Shown: positions 22,146-33,100 of the stretch, piece after piece | Layout of the letters: each line of letters begins with the position of its first letter | Numbering within the stretch: the first letter of the stretch is position 1 | Source: Diplonema papillatum | Lineage: Eukaryota; Euglenozoa; Diplonemea; Diplonemida; Diplonemidae | DNA: 64,000 nucleotides | Direction of reading: 5' to 3' | NCBI GenBank assembly: GCA_030068145.1 | Contig: JAPJBO010000134.1 | Span: 284,564-348,563, forward strand | Notes under the pieces: generated by a model | What the model saw: only the letters and a program-made list of their open reading frames with translations | Told to the model about the DNA's origin: nothing | Databases searched by the model: none | Translations under genes and position numbers: made by a program

Positions 22146-25100
22146 TCACTCGTAGAAGCGCTTGAAGTGCTGCACAATCGGCAGCGCAAGGGACAAGACC
22201 ACAAACGGGGGTCCCGCCGTCTCGAGCACGCGCGCCATTTGCGGAATGCTGTCGGTCACCCAGAAATGGCGCCAGGGGCGTCTGCGTGTGCGTGTTTGAG
22301 GTCATCGGCCAACACAACTGGCTCCTGGACTCGCATATCCCCGACGAGCCATGTTGGTTTACTTCTTGCTAGCCACAAGTCGCTTAGTTTGGGAATGCTG
22401 AGCTGAACGGCAAATGTTTCTGCTGGGGTGGGGGTCAATACCCCTGGACTCGCGAACAAGGAACGGCCCCGCTTGTCGTGCAGCCGGGTTGAATGAAAAA
22501 GGGTACTTCCACATTGCCACGTTGTCGGGCCGTGCATCTTCGGGGCACGAGAAGTGTATCTCATGGGCTCGTGTAGTCTGGGATGAACCTGGGGTGTTGA
22601 AGAAGTCTCGCATACTCATTGTTGCACGAGAGGAACTTCCGCCACGACTCCTTCGGGAACACGCCGTGCGTCGTGTAGCCGCTGACCCCGGCAGCGCCTT
22701 CACGGAGGAGCAGATCCTTGCACGTCATCATCGTCCCGCCGCTCTGCACGAGATCGTCGACAATGACGATGTGCTTCCCGGCAACGTCTTCCAAACCCTC
22801 CGTAATCTTCAGCTCGCGCTTGTTGCCGGCGACCCTCGTCTTGCTGCACACAATTATCGGGCAGCGTTCGGCGCCCTCCCTCTGAATGAATTGAGAATGA
22901 AAAGGTTTGTTTCGCCGTTTTTAGAGACAAAACTTGCTTGCAAAACCGAGGGGTGGGTTCGAAAGTCTCCGGGCGACCGTTGGCAGAATGTTCCACCGTT
23001 CGTATGGCGTGGATGGAAGCCAGAAAAGGAGTTAGATGAGCGATTTTGACTGATGGGTGCGCACCGTTGCCGTCAGAAACGCGAGGTTGGCTGGGATCGT
23101 GTCATCCAGATTACCTTGAGCATTTGATCGAGCGCATACGAGTATGCTGACTCGCATCTGGAACGAGTCCATGGGAGGAACGGTCTTGACTTTTGCATTT
23201 TCATTGGCACATGACCGATTCATTTGCATTCCCTCCATGCCTTTCGAAGAGCATGTGGTATGTCATTCATACTCATTCTAATCGGGCCATGGCACGAGAG
23301 TTCCACGAAGCATAGGAAGCGTGTGGCGGTAAGTGTCCTCTACATGATCCGCCACAAGCTCGGGAACAAGCTATATAAAGGTGAGGCCAACGTGGCCCAA
23401 TCGACCACCCGGTGTCTAAAAGGCTCACGACACTTTGAACAAGCGTCTGTTTGCCCGCGCGGGGAGTACCAGTGTCATCACGATTCGCCAATAAAAACTG
23501 GGAAATGCATCGTTTTCCGAACTCTTTCCAATGATCTGACTGGGCGCGTCGAACAGGGTTATTCTCGTAGAAAAGCGAACCTGGAATTCGTTCAAGAACC
23601 TCTTCTTCGCTCCGTCGTCGGGAAAAGCCAACGCGACGTTGTGACCCTCTGCTTCGAGCTTGTCGAGTTCCCTGCAAGTGTGTGGTCCTTTTTAAGATGG
23701 ATTGTGTCTGGCGCTCTCTCTCCCTTAGGGTTGCCGCCCGAGGGAACCGGCTGTGAGCCGAAACTCGACGCCGTTCTATCCGGACTGCACCAGGAGAGAA
23801 CTTCGCGGCGGATCACAAGCACCCGCCCTGCACGAGGCACGCGCCCAAGACCCGCATGGCAGTGTGCTTGTTGCCCAACGAGTTCCCTGCAAGTGTGAAC
23901 TCGGATACAAATGTGGGCCCGTGAGTAGTGACCTGCCGATTGACCGCCCTTTGACCAGTACTAAACTTGACTGACGATTGCCTTCAACCGTTCTGTATCG
24001 AGCATCGGAGAGAAGAGCATACGTTGCTAGGAGTGGAATGGCGCTCACGAGATGCGGCAAGACCTGGTCGCTGAAGTAGAACCGGCTCTGCAAGGCGTGG
24101 ATGTCAAAGAACATGAAGTTCGAAGGCCCCCTCGTTGTCAGCGGGGTCGCAGACAACATACGGGCGAACGTCATTGCTGTGGCCACCTCGCCTTCCTGTT
24201 TTGCGTTGTGGGAGGGTTTGCCGGCGCAGGTGCAAAGATCACTCATCCCAAAAGTCCAGAATCCTGGAAACCCTCCTGGCAACCCAAGCGTAATCTTCCT
24301 GTCGTGCGCTTCATGCTTGTTCCGGTCTCTGTAGAGGGAGAGTCGTTGAACCGCGGTATGGTCTTCGTCCGTTGACATCTATCTTCTAAGACTAGCGTCT
24401 GATACGTATCGACAGTAGTAGTAGTAATTTCAGCTTAGTGTGAGTTTGATCAAAAGTAACATCAAGCAGCCCTTTCAAAGACCAGCCACAGTCAACGTCG
24501 CGTGGGTGCGGGCTTTTGATATTAATCATCATGTTTCAAACCCCCGATTGCGCGTAACCTGGAAGCACCCAGAGGGTGTCGGTGGTACAAAGGTGAAGTT
24601 GCCCGCATCCATCCCGGCAATCAGCTCGCATCGGGGAGGTATCGACAGTAGTAGTAGTAATTGTCGAACTGCCGAAGCAGTCATTATTTTCCACTCGTGG
24701 ATGGTGACCCGCCCCCGGCAATCCCGACTGTCCGACCACGGTCGCGAAAGGGCTGTGCCCCGTAGGTATGATGAGGTTGACCAGGCCCCCACGCTGCCTT
24801 ATGCACAGCACGGCTACGAGGAAGCAGCCCTGCTTAGGTGTGCACTCGTCCATCACAGAGCCCGGGAGCTCGCCTTGACCTGACACAGCTGCCACCCGAT
24901 CAGCAACCTTCACAATGAAGGCGCGCGCAGCGTAGGCATCATTGATCCGAGAGCTCGCGAGGGGAGGCGGCGCTGCTCACCTGTCGGTCTCACAACCGAC
25001 TGCTGCTCCGACGTGCTTATCGACAAATAAAAGAGGAATGCGCACCGAGGAGACTCGCTCCATGGTTCCCACCGGAAAGAAGGGCATGACAACCATGAGC

Positions 25101-25402
25101 GACCTGCAGCCGTACCGCGGGAGGGAGTAGATGACAGCTAGGGTGCCGACCCACTGCGCCCCGAGAGTGGTGATGTCGTAGTCGCAAAGGAAGACGACGT
25201 CCTTGTTATACACAGTGGCCACGTCGAAGCTGGCGTTTGGCGTCCCGTCGTCGAAGGTCTCGAACTGAAGCGGCGCGAGGGCGAACTTGCCTTGGCCGAT
25301 GGCTTCAACACGCTGCGCCAGGCGCGCCATCGATGGGATCGCGAGGAGAGTCACCGTCCGGCATCTCGCTCGAGAATCACTCGTCCCCTCCGACGCGCTC
25401 AT
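22146..25402 (-). CDS. Ribose-phosphate pyrophosphokinase (PRPP synthetase), five exons
   Basis: Makes phosphoribosyl pyrophosphate from ribose-5-phosphate and ATP for nucleotide, His and Trp synthesis. Exons are 25,046-25,402, 24,023-24,195, 23,581-23,671, 22,616-22,881 and 22,146-22,281; all phases close and give 340 residues, a normal length. Exon 1 has SLPRYGCRSLMVVMPFFP and GTMERV; exon 2 EGEVATAMTFARMLS and FFDIHALQSRFYF; exon 3 EGHNVALAFPDDGAKKRF; exon 4 the PRPP-binding loop IVDDLVQSGGT and THGVFPKESW; exon 5 FWVTDSIPQMARVLE and the terminal FKRFYE. The GTMERV...EGEVATA region resembles plant-type (class II-like) enzymes. Donors include two GTATGC. Introns hold short repeats but no large insertion. 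Confidence 0.93.
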
Positions 25403-25652
25403 CTGGTTTCGCTTTCGCGCTTCAGTTTCAAGTGCGGCGTTTTCTTTCGGGGGGGAGGGGAGGGAGCTTGCCCTCAGCCTGTTGTTTTTCTCGTGCCCGA
25501 CTACTTGTCCGTGCGTGTCACATAGTCGCTGAGATGATACAGACGATGAGACGGGGGCGCCGCCGCTAACGGCCGCAAACCCGAATGGGTTGATCGACTC
25601 GCCTCTTGTCTTTTGTCCCGGCAGGTGCCTCCGTATTTTTTGAGGAAGCGAC

Positions 25653-26576
25653 CAGTGTTCGCTTTAATAGACCGGTGGCCCAGTCATTTTTCAAAACTGC
25701 CTCTGGGCAGTTTTTTACTTCGAAGCATGTCAGGCGTGTGGCTTTTTTTACTAGTGTTCGTCTCCAGGGGTTTCAGCGCAGGCAGCCACGTACACAATGG
25801 AGCTTACCTGCAGCCTGGATGCGGCCGAGTCGCGAGCCCCCTCCCCAGTCGCAGAGTCAGCTTCGTCAGAATGGTGTAAGGACAGAGTTCTAGGCATGAC
25901 CCATCTGGGTTAACTGGATCAAGGTTCGTGCAAAATGCCGTCGATAGCTATTCGGTTATCCTTCGGCTGGCTGAGGCATTTGTGCTGTATCTGTTGTGGC
26001 TGGGTTGCTTCTGACTGTGTGCAGGATCCTTCCCCGAACAACAAGATTTGCTCCAGTCGCTAGCTATCAGTATATGATAGCTGCTGGCTTTCCTTCTGGA
26101 CATCGCGACATTTCTGGACAATTTCACCCGCCGCTGTGCCGCGCCCTCGTGCGAGGTCGACACTCCAACTGTATGTCGTGCGTGAACTTGACATTGAGTT
26201 CATCGAGCTCGGCTGAGCCGAAGGCTCGCACCGTCCACATAACTTGTGGAGGCTACTGGGCGTCTCGGCAGGCCCATGCCAACCAAGTGGCCTGCTTCAG
26301 TATTTTGCGGCTGGTCGTTGTCCATTTCATCACACGTTAGTAGTGGCCGTTGTGTGCCAGCTGGATCTGCAGCATGTTAGTCGGCTCAGTGTCGTCGCTG
26401 GGTTTCGGCTCCGGACGGTAATTAGGGCGCACGTGCAGTGATTGGGTACACCACTGTGCCACCAGGAAGAAAACACAGCCAGGTGGGAGGCTGGCACGAC
26501 AACACTGCTGGTCACTTTTGACCCAAATATGACTGGTCATAAATGACCGATCAGTTTTCAGCGATGGATTTTTTAG
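25653..26576 (+). mobile_element. Interspersed non-coding element, copy 1 (about 0.9 kb)
   Basis: Collinear with 30,227-31,141. Both begin CAGTGTTCGCTTTAA and end with GGTCAnnnnTGACC-type motifs and CAGCGATGGATTTTTT. No coding capacity; copy 1 has about 130 bp (near 26,346-26,475) absent from copy 2. It lies just upstream of the PRPP synthetase gene. Superfamily unknown. Confidence 0.75.
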
Positions 26577-29500
26577 TCATAAATGACCGGCTTTTTTCTT
26601 AGCGTGAGCACTGGATGGTGACTGGAAGCGACCCTAAAGAGCCTCTCTTCTTGTGGGCACGTGTGGTGCCGGCCGAGAAAAAGACGAACGGGAGAAATGT
26701 GGAAACGGGAACGAAAGGTGCGAACGCTTACCGTAGGGCCGCCACGTGCGATAACTTCGAAAAGAAGCCAGGTTTCTTCAAACTGGAACTCGGCATATTG
26801 CAATTCGGAACTCCGGGAGAAGCGGACGGGGGATTGTTAGCGAAGTGAAAAAAGAAGCGAAAAGGCGGAAAGGCGTGAGGATCGAGGTTCCGCGAACCGT
26901 GGTCTTGGGCTTTGAGCTCCATTAGTCGGTGGGCGCACGATGTGTCCCGGATCCTCCGTGGTACAGTATTGAACCCACGATACTGCAGGCAGGACACACG
27001 GCTGGGCCCTGCATGCTCTTTCGTTCAACCGGAGGAAGGGAGTCCTGCTTCTCGAAGAACAGTCGAAAGTAATGACAACGCGCCGCTCCCGTCGTAGCCC
27101 CTTGCGTCGCAAAAGCGCCGGAAAGTACTCCGGTGGCAGGCCATACCTATGGAAGCCTTGACTCTCGTTCGGCAGACCCGAGAGCTGCGGAAATTCTCAA
27201 TTATTTTCCGACGATTGCTGTGCAGGAACTCCAGCCGTGAAATGTGGGGGACGGCGGGCTGTGTGCGGCGGCAGAGGAAGAGAGAGAACCCCGCCGCAAA
27301 AAAGACGTCGAGATAAGAAAAGAAACCGCTGTTCGAGACAAAAAAAAAGGAAACGCAATGCAACCGTACGCACATGTGAGGTAGCCACGGTGAGACTCGC
27401 ATTATGAAACTCGCCTTAATAGTTGTTTGTCCGTGCAGAGGGGGGATCCGGATAGACGCAGACATGCATGATAGCCGGGTTTGCAAGCTTCTGAAGGCTA
27501 AATGCGTGGAAGCCAAAAGCTGACTTTTTGGGCCCGAGACGAACACCTGGGATAGTATTGGCTTTGCTTGCTAGTATTATTCGCACTCGATATGTAGACC
27601 GGGTTTCATAGTTCTGCGATTTGCTCGTGTCTTTTATCCTGACAGGTAAGGGAGAAGGGGAGTGAGATCCGCAAGTCGACGTGCTCAATACAAGAAGGGC
27701 CCGTTGACGAAGTGGGAGACGCTTCCGGTTCCTCGATCATCTGAAAAGCGGGAGAAGCGTTGTAAGTACGTCGGTACACCCTCATTCAAGCCAAGTTAGT
27801 GCAGTTGTCCCTTAGGTGTACGAGAAGAATACACAGAATCTGCGGCAAAAACTTCTCAGGTAGGTCCTCCACGACTGCAGCTTCCGAGCGGCATGGCGCT
27901 TTCCCCACGAGTAATACCCAAGGCACGACTACCACGACCCTCCGGTGGCACGGAAGAAATGCGTAGTTTTGAAAGGTTGGCGAAGTGGCTGGCTCGCATT
28001 GGCTTGCCCATGCCTAGCGACTAGTCAACCGCTGGTAAACGGCGGGAGTAAGAGTTCTGTCTCTACCTCCTTACTGGCCAGCGGGAACAGGAACAGGCTT
28101 GAAACTGTCAGCGGGGAAGACCGTGTTGTCCGACTTTGTGCTGTGACACGAGAAGTGCAGAATAGGCGGGAGTCCCCAGCTATTCGATACATAAAAGTGG
28201 CAAGAAATGGCCCACGCTGGTGGACAGCTGGCAGAGGTCATGAGATAGGGGTGGTCCGACTTACAAAAAGCCTTGCGTGTGCAGGGTATGAAAACGTTTC
28301 CGTTCCGTTTTCATGCAGCGAAGAGGTGCGCGGTGCGATCCTTCGGGGACTAAAGGGGAAATGCGAATAAGAAACAGTACAGGAGTAACACATGCAAGTA
28401 TCGCTCAGGTGCGCAACCCCGTTGGCGACCTTTTTCTTTTCGTTGGAGAGTTCATACTTCGTATTCGGTCCGAGTCAGTGAGACTTCTGACGGCCTGAGT
28501 TCAGACTGAACTCAGGCCTGATTTCGTCGAATTGTATTCTGACGTAGTCTGATTTTAGTAGACTGCCTTTCGTCTGCTTCAGACAAACGTCAGACTAAAC
28601 TCTTAACTCGAGGCTTTTGCTGGCTGCCACCTGAGTCGGACGTAGTCTTACGACCCCTATGACTTTCGTCTGATTGAGGCGGCAGCCAGTTTAAAGTCAA
28701 ACTAGCTCGGGCTGAAAGCCAAGTTCCGGTAACTGGTTTGTGCTCGAATATCATGCTGACTTTCCGAAGAAAAAAAGAAGGAAAAAGACAGTGAAAGCAA
28801 TGTGTGTTTTTAGCGACGTTGTTATCTGCAAAGTCTGTTTTAGGTTTATTTGCTTGTTGTGTTTTGAGAAACGGTGCTTGGGTTCGGTGCGAGGAGAAGT
28901 GTTGACGAACCAGAAGGAAGATATGTTCTTTCGAAATTCTCTTTTTCTTTTTAAGCTTGCTCACCACGACCCGCTTATCCACGTTGAAACAACTGCCGAA
29001 TGCACCGGTCCCGATAATGGATGTCCAAGCGATCACAGGCGACCGCATACTGTATTCACAAATTCGGCACAAAGGTGGGGTTCCCGTCTTCTGACAGCGG
29101 AAGTCAGCATCGCACAACTCCGGTAACAAAAATGGAAAAGGTCCGCTAAGCCATCAGTTGGCTCGCGTACGTCGGTTGACAAATGCAGCTGCACGCGGTT
29201 CGTCGGCACGGCCATGGAAATGCGGAATGAGGATGCAACAACGCACCCGCAGTGTGGGAACGTTTAGTGGAGGCTGCCTTCGACACTAAGCGAAATCGCA
29301 CTCTCAGGCTAAACCCCCGACCACCACTCGCAAAGAAGGGGATGACATCCGACTTGGCAGACTCATCGACCAGCAGTTGCCGCACAGTACAAGTAGCACA
29401 GGCTTCAAGCACACTGGCTTGCGGCAACAAAGCATGCGGGCGGTTTCTCGTGAAGTAGGCGAATAAGAAAGGACCGGTCACGTGTGCTGCGCGTGTGGGA

Positions 29501-29871
29501 GAACAGCCCGCAACTGCACGGGCTTCGGAAGAGTAGACGAGATACCTAAGCCAGGATTGACACCGTCTGACTCGTTTGGCCTGATCGGGTGAAAGATTCG
29601 AGCTTGCTCCAGGGACGTGGCAAGCGTTCTTTCTGCCCGTATCCATGCGAGACTCGGGGTGGTCATACTTCTTTAGGAGCAGCTCGTTGCCCCTTGTACT
29701 TGTCGTCTCGGCGTGGACTACCGCATGGTCACAACGGGCGCATGAACCGCGCCAGAACGAGCGAGTACGAGGGCAATAATGCTGATTAAAGCAACACTTG
29801 CTCCCGCCCGTCCAACGGACTCGATGCTCCGGCTGGTACGGCACAGTTACTACTACTGGTTTGTGTGCGGC
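26577..29871. other. Intergenic with hairpins, no gene established
   Basis: No supported gene. A perfect 12-bp-arm palindrome lies at 28,492-28,518 and two related GACGTAGTCT...TTTCGTCTG segments lie at about 28,540-28,582 and 28,640-28,677. The second of these is enclosed by an imperfect inverted repeat (TGGCTGCC...GGCAGCCA). An exon-like segment at 28,960-29,040 is discussed in the findings. Confidence 0.4.
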
Positions 29872-30141
29872 CTAAAGGATTATACACTTATCCTGCTCCT
29901 TCTTTAGAGCCTCTTGGCACTGCTTCTTCTGAGCCTCGAGCTTGGTCACTTGACCCTGGCCGTCGGCGAGCTCCTTTTGGTGCTTGGTAATGTCACTGTT
30001 AAGCTGTGCGATGTCATTCTTTAGACCCTCGACTCTGCTGTCCTGGTCCTTTGCCGCCTTTAGGATCCGGAGGCTATCGGTCGCCGTCTTCGGCCACTTC
30101 GGCATCTTGGCAAACCACTCCTGGTACGCCGCTTCGATCGC
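29872..30141 (-). CDS. Kinesin last exon, ending in a CaaX-like motif
   Basis: 90 codons including the stop, after acceptor CCCACAG. It begins AIEAAYQEWFAKMPKW, then a strongly charged coiled coil (RVEGLKNDIAQLNSDIT), and ends DKCIIL-stop. Cys-Ile-Ile-Leu fits a geranylgeranyl-type CaaX box, so the tail could be membrane-anchored. Confidence 0.75.
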   Translation of the reverse strand, partial: AIEAAYQEWFAKMPKWPKTATDSLRILKAAKDQDSRVEGLKNDIAQLNSDITKHQKELADGQGQVTKLEAQKKQCQEALKKEQDKCIIL

Positions 30142-33100
30142 CTGTGGGTATCGAGTGTGTGCAGTGGGAATCGTTCAGCTCTCTTGATAATTGCGGGTAG
30201 GCATGCTTTTTTTTAGCATTGCTGGGCAGTGTTCGCTTTAAGACCGGTGGCCCAGTCATTTTTCAAAACCCGCCTCTGGGCAGTTTTTTTATTTCGAAGC
30301 CTGCCAGGCGTGTGGCTTTTTTACTAGCGTTCGTCTTCCAGGGGTTTCTTAGCAGGCAGCCGCGACCTACACATTGGAGTGGACCTACAGCCTGGATACG
30401 GCCGAGTCGCAACCGGTCGATTAGCCCCCAGCTTCGTCAGAAAGGCGTAAGGTAAGAATTCCAGGCATGACCCATCTGGTTTGAACGGACCAAGGTTCGT
30501 GCTGTCGATAGCTATTCGGTTACCCTTCGACTGTGTCTGCTGTGGCTGGGTTGCTTCTGACTGCGTGCAGGATCCTTCCCCGAACAAAAGGCTTTGCTCC
30601 AGTCGTTCCTCTGTGATAGCTGCTGCCGTTTCTGGATAACTTCACCCGCCGCTGTGCCGCGCCCTCGTGCGAGGTCGACACTCCAACCGTATGTCGTGCG
30701 TGGACTTGGCATTGAGTTCATTGGAGGCTCGCACCGTCCACACGCAACTTGTGGAGGCTCTCTACTGTGGCAGGCCCATGCCAACCAAGTGGCCTGCTTC
30801 AGTATTTTCGGCGGTTTTCCTTCCCCCTGGTCAGGGCGGTTCGCTCCCCATGTTGAGTTTTTAGAGTAAAAGTTTTTGTTCAAGTTTTCACTGGATTTAT
30901 TGGTCAAGCACCAGTTGGCACAGCCCATCCATGAATCAAAACATCAAAGTGACCCAGGAAAAAGAAACGGCTGGTCGTTGTTCATTTCATCACACGTTAG
31001 TACTGGCTGTTGTAGGAGGCAGGTAGGGCCTATGCCCTGGCACGACAACACTGCTGGTCATTTCTGACCCAAATATGACTGGTCAGCCGGTCATTTTTGC
31101 CCTAAAAATGACCGGTCAATCTTCAGCGATGGATTTTTTTAGCTGGGGGGGGCGGTCGAATACAAGGGGCGGTACCTCTTGCATTCGCCCGTGTGCCGAT
31201 CCCGTAATTTTCCCGAACAGAAATTGAAAAAAGTACCGCACCGCGGGAACTCCCTGCGTCCTGCGAAGACGCACATGCTTTGTGGACCCCGGGTCTCTTT
31301 TCCACGGTTCTCTGCATCGGAGCTGAACGCGAGCACAAATTCGGCGAAAAGGGTCTGCTACATGGGCCAGCAAAGAAATGTTGCCAACCAGTGGATCGAA
31401 TCCTGTCATTCCCACTGCACACCTGGTGGTTTCCATGTCCGGTGCTTCACATTTTGTAAAGACCCACGAACAACGCACATACGTGTTGGTCTCCGGGTCT
31501 ATTTTCCACCGTCCTCTTCATCGGTGCTGAAAGCGAGCAAAAATTCGTCAAACAAATCTGCTACGTGGACCCAGTGCTCCCGCTAACAAAAAAGCGCGAG
31601 GAATTCCTCAAAAAAAAAGAGGCTCGAAAAAAGAGGGTGAGGAATTACTCACCTTTTCCCCGTTGGTGGTATCGTGTAGCCAAAGCACTGCATCACAGTC
31701 TACTCGTGGGCTGGCGGGCAGAAGTCTGGGGCTGCCACGGGGGCTGGAGCCGAGAAAGAGAGTCGAGGATCAGAAGCAGCCCCGGATTTCTTGACAGATT
31801 CTCTCCCAGTCGACACAACTGCCTTGTTCCACGTGATCTCTGGTCTGCGTCTACTCGTGCCAATGATTTACCAGCACGCAGTATCGAGTGGTGGTTGAAT
31901 TTGAAATGGGCTGTTGCCTCCAGGAATGTGCAGTGTATATTGTGACAAACAGACTGAGAAGTGCAAACATTCTCCACCTGTACCGTACCGTTCGCCGGGG
32001 CACGAGTAGACGCAGTCCAGAGATCACATGGAACAAGGCACTTGTGTCGCCTCGGAGAGAGTCTGTCAAGAAATCCGGGCTGCTTCTGAGTCTCGACTCT
32101 CTTTCTCGACTCCAGCCCCCGTGGCAGCCCAGACTTCTGCCCGCCAGCCCACGCCCAGCAGAGAGTAGACTGTGATGCAGTGCTTTGGCTACACGATACC
32201 ACCACCAACGGGAAAAAGGTGAGGTATTCCTCATGAGGAATTCCTCACCCTCTTTTTTCGAGCCTCTTTTTTGAGGAATTCCTCGCACTTTTTCGCTAGC
32301 GGGAGCACTGGTAAGAGGAAGCTAAAGCCCTGCTGTGTCAACAACCTACAATCTGTAAGAAACAGAACCCCATCGTGACATACCTCGCGGGTCATGTTGT
32401 AGTGGAGAAGCCTGTCGCACCACGCCTGGTTGTTCATGACTAAGTCGTACATCGACTGGATTTCGTTGTTCGAGATGTCTTCGACTCGGTACTTCCCATC
32501 TCCATCTTGCTTGCCGTTGCTGGTACTGGCTCCGAAGCTCCCGCCGAGCTCTGTTTTATCGCTCCTGTGACGTGTTGGTTGAACTATCTTGCTCTATTGT
32601 ATCACCCCTGCGTTTTAGTTCAATGATATTTTGCACTGCCTGTTGACTCACGCGGCCTGCAAACCCCTTGTGGACAGAGGGGACGATGAATGGAGCCCCT
32701 TCTGGAGTCACGTAGCGAAAAAGCTCACAAACTCTCGTAACGACAAGACTCCTGTGTGCATCGGTCGTTCGGAGACTTGGCCATGTCTACAAGATATGAG
32801 GTCAGATTGAGACCAAACTGAATCCATTTCCCTCGCGTGAGAAAGAAGGCAACACACTTCGAGGTGAGCGATCCAATCCACGGTCTGATCGGCACGACAT
32901 TCTTCCACTTGCACCAGCCGGGAGCCGATTCCATTTCGCGTCTGTTGCGTGGTTGAAATTGCTACAGAAGATTGGGATAGCATGCCTTAAGTTAGCATCC
33001 AGATCACAACAGCAGCGCTGCCTCATGCATGGTTGATGCCAGCATCAAGTCGTCTTTGATGAAGATGTTGTCTAGAAAAGGGAGGTGAAAGTATTTTGTA

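Noticed and set aside
27945-28370. Plus-strand 141-codon ORF
   Set aside because: No family resemblance, and opposite to all cellular genes here.
29146-29844. Minus-strand 232-codon ORF just downstream of the kinesin stop
   Set aside because: No recognisable domain, Arg/Ser/Cys-rich composition and no support for translation; probably a chance frame.
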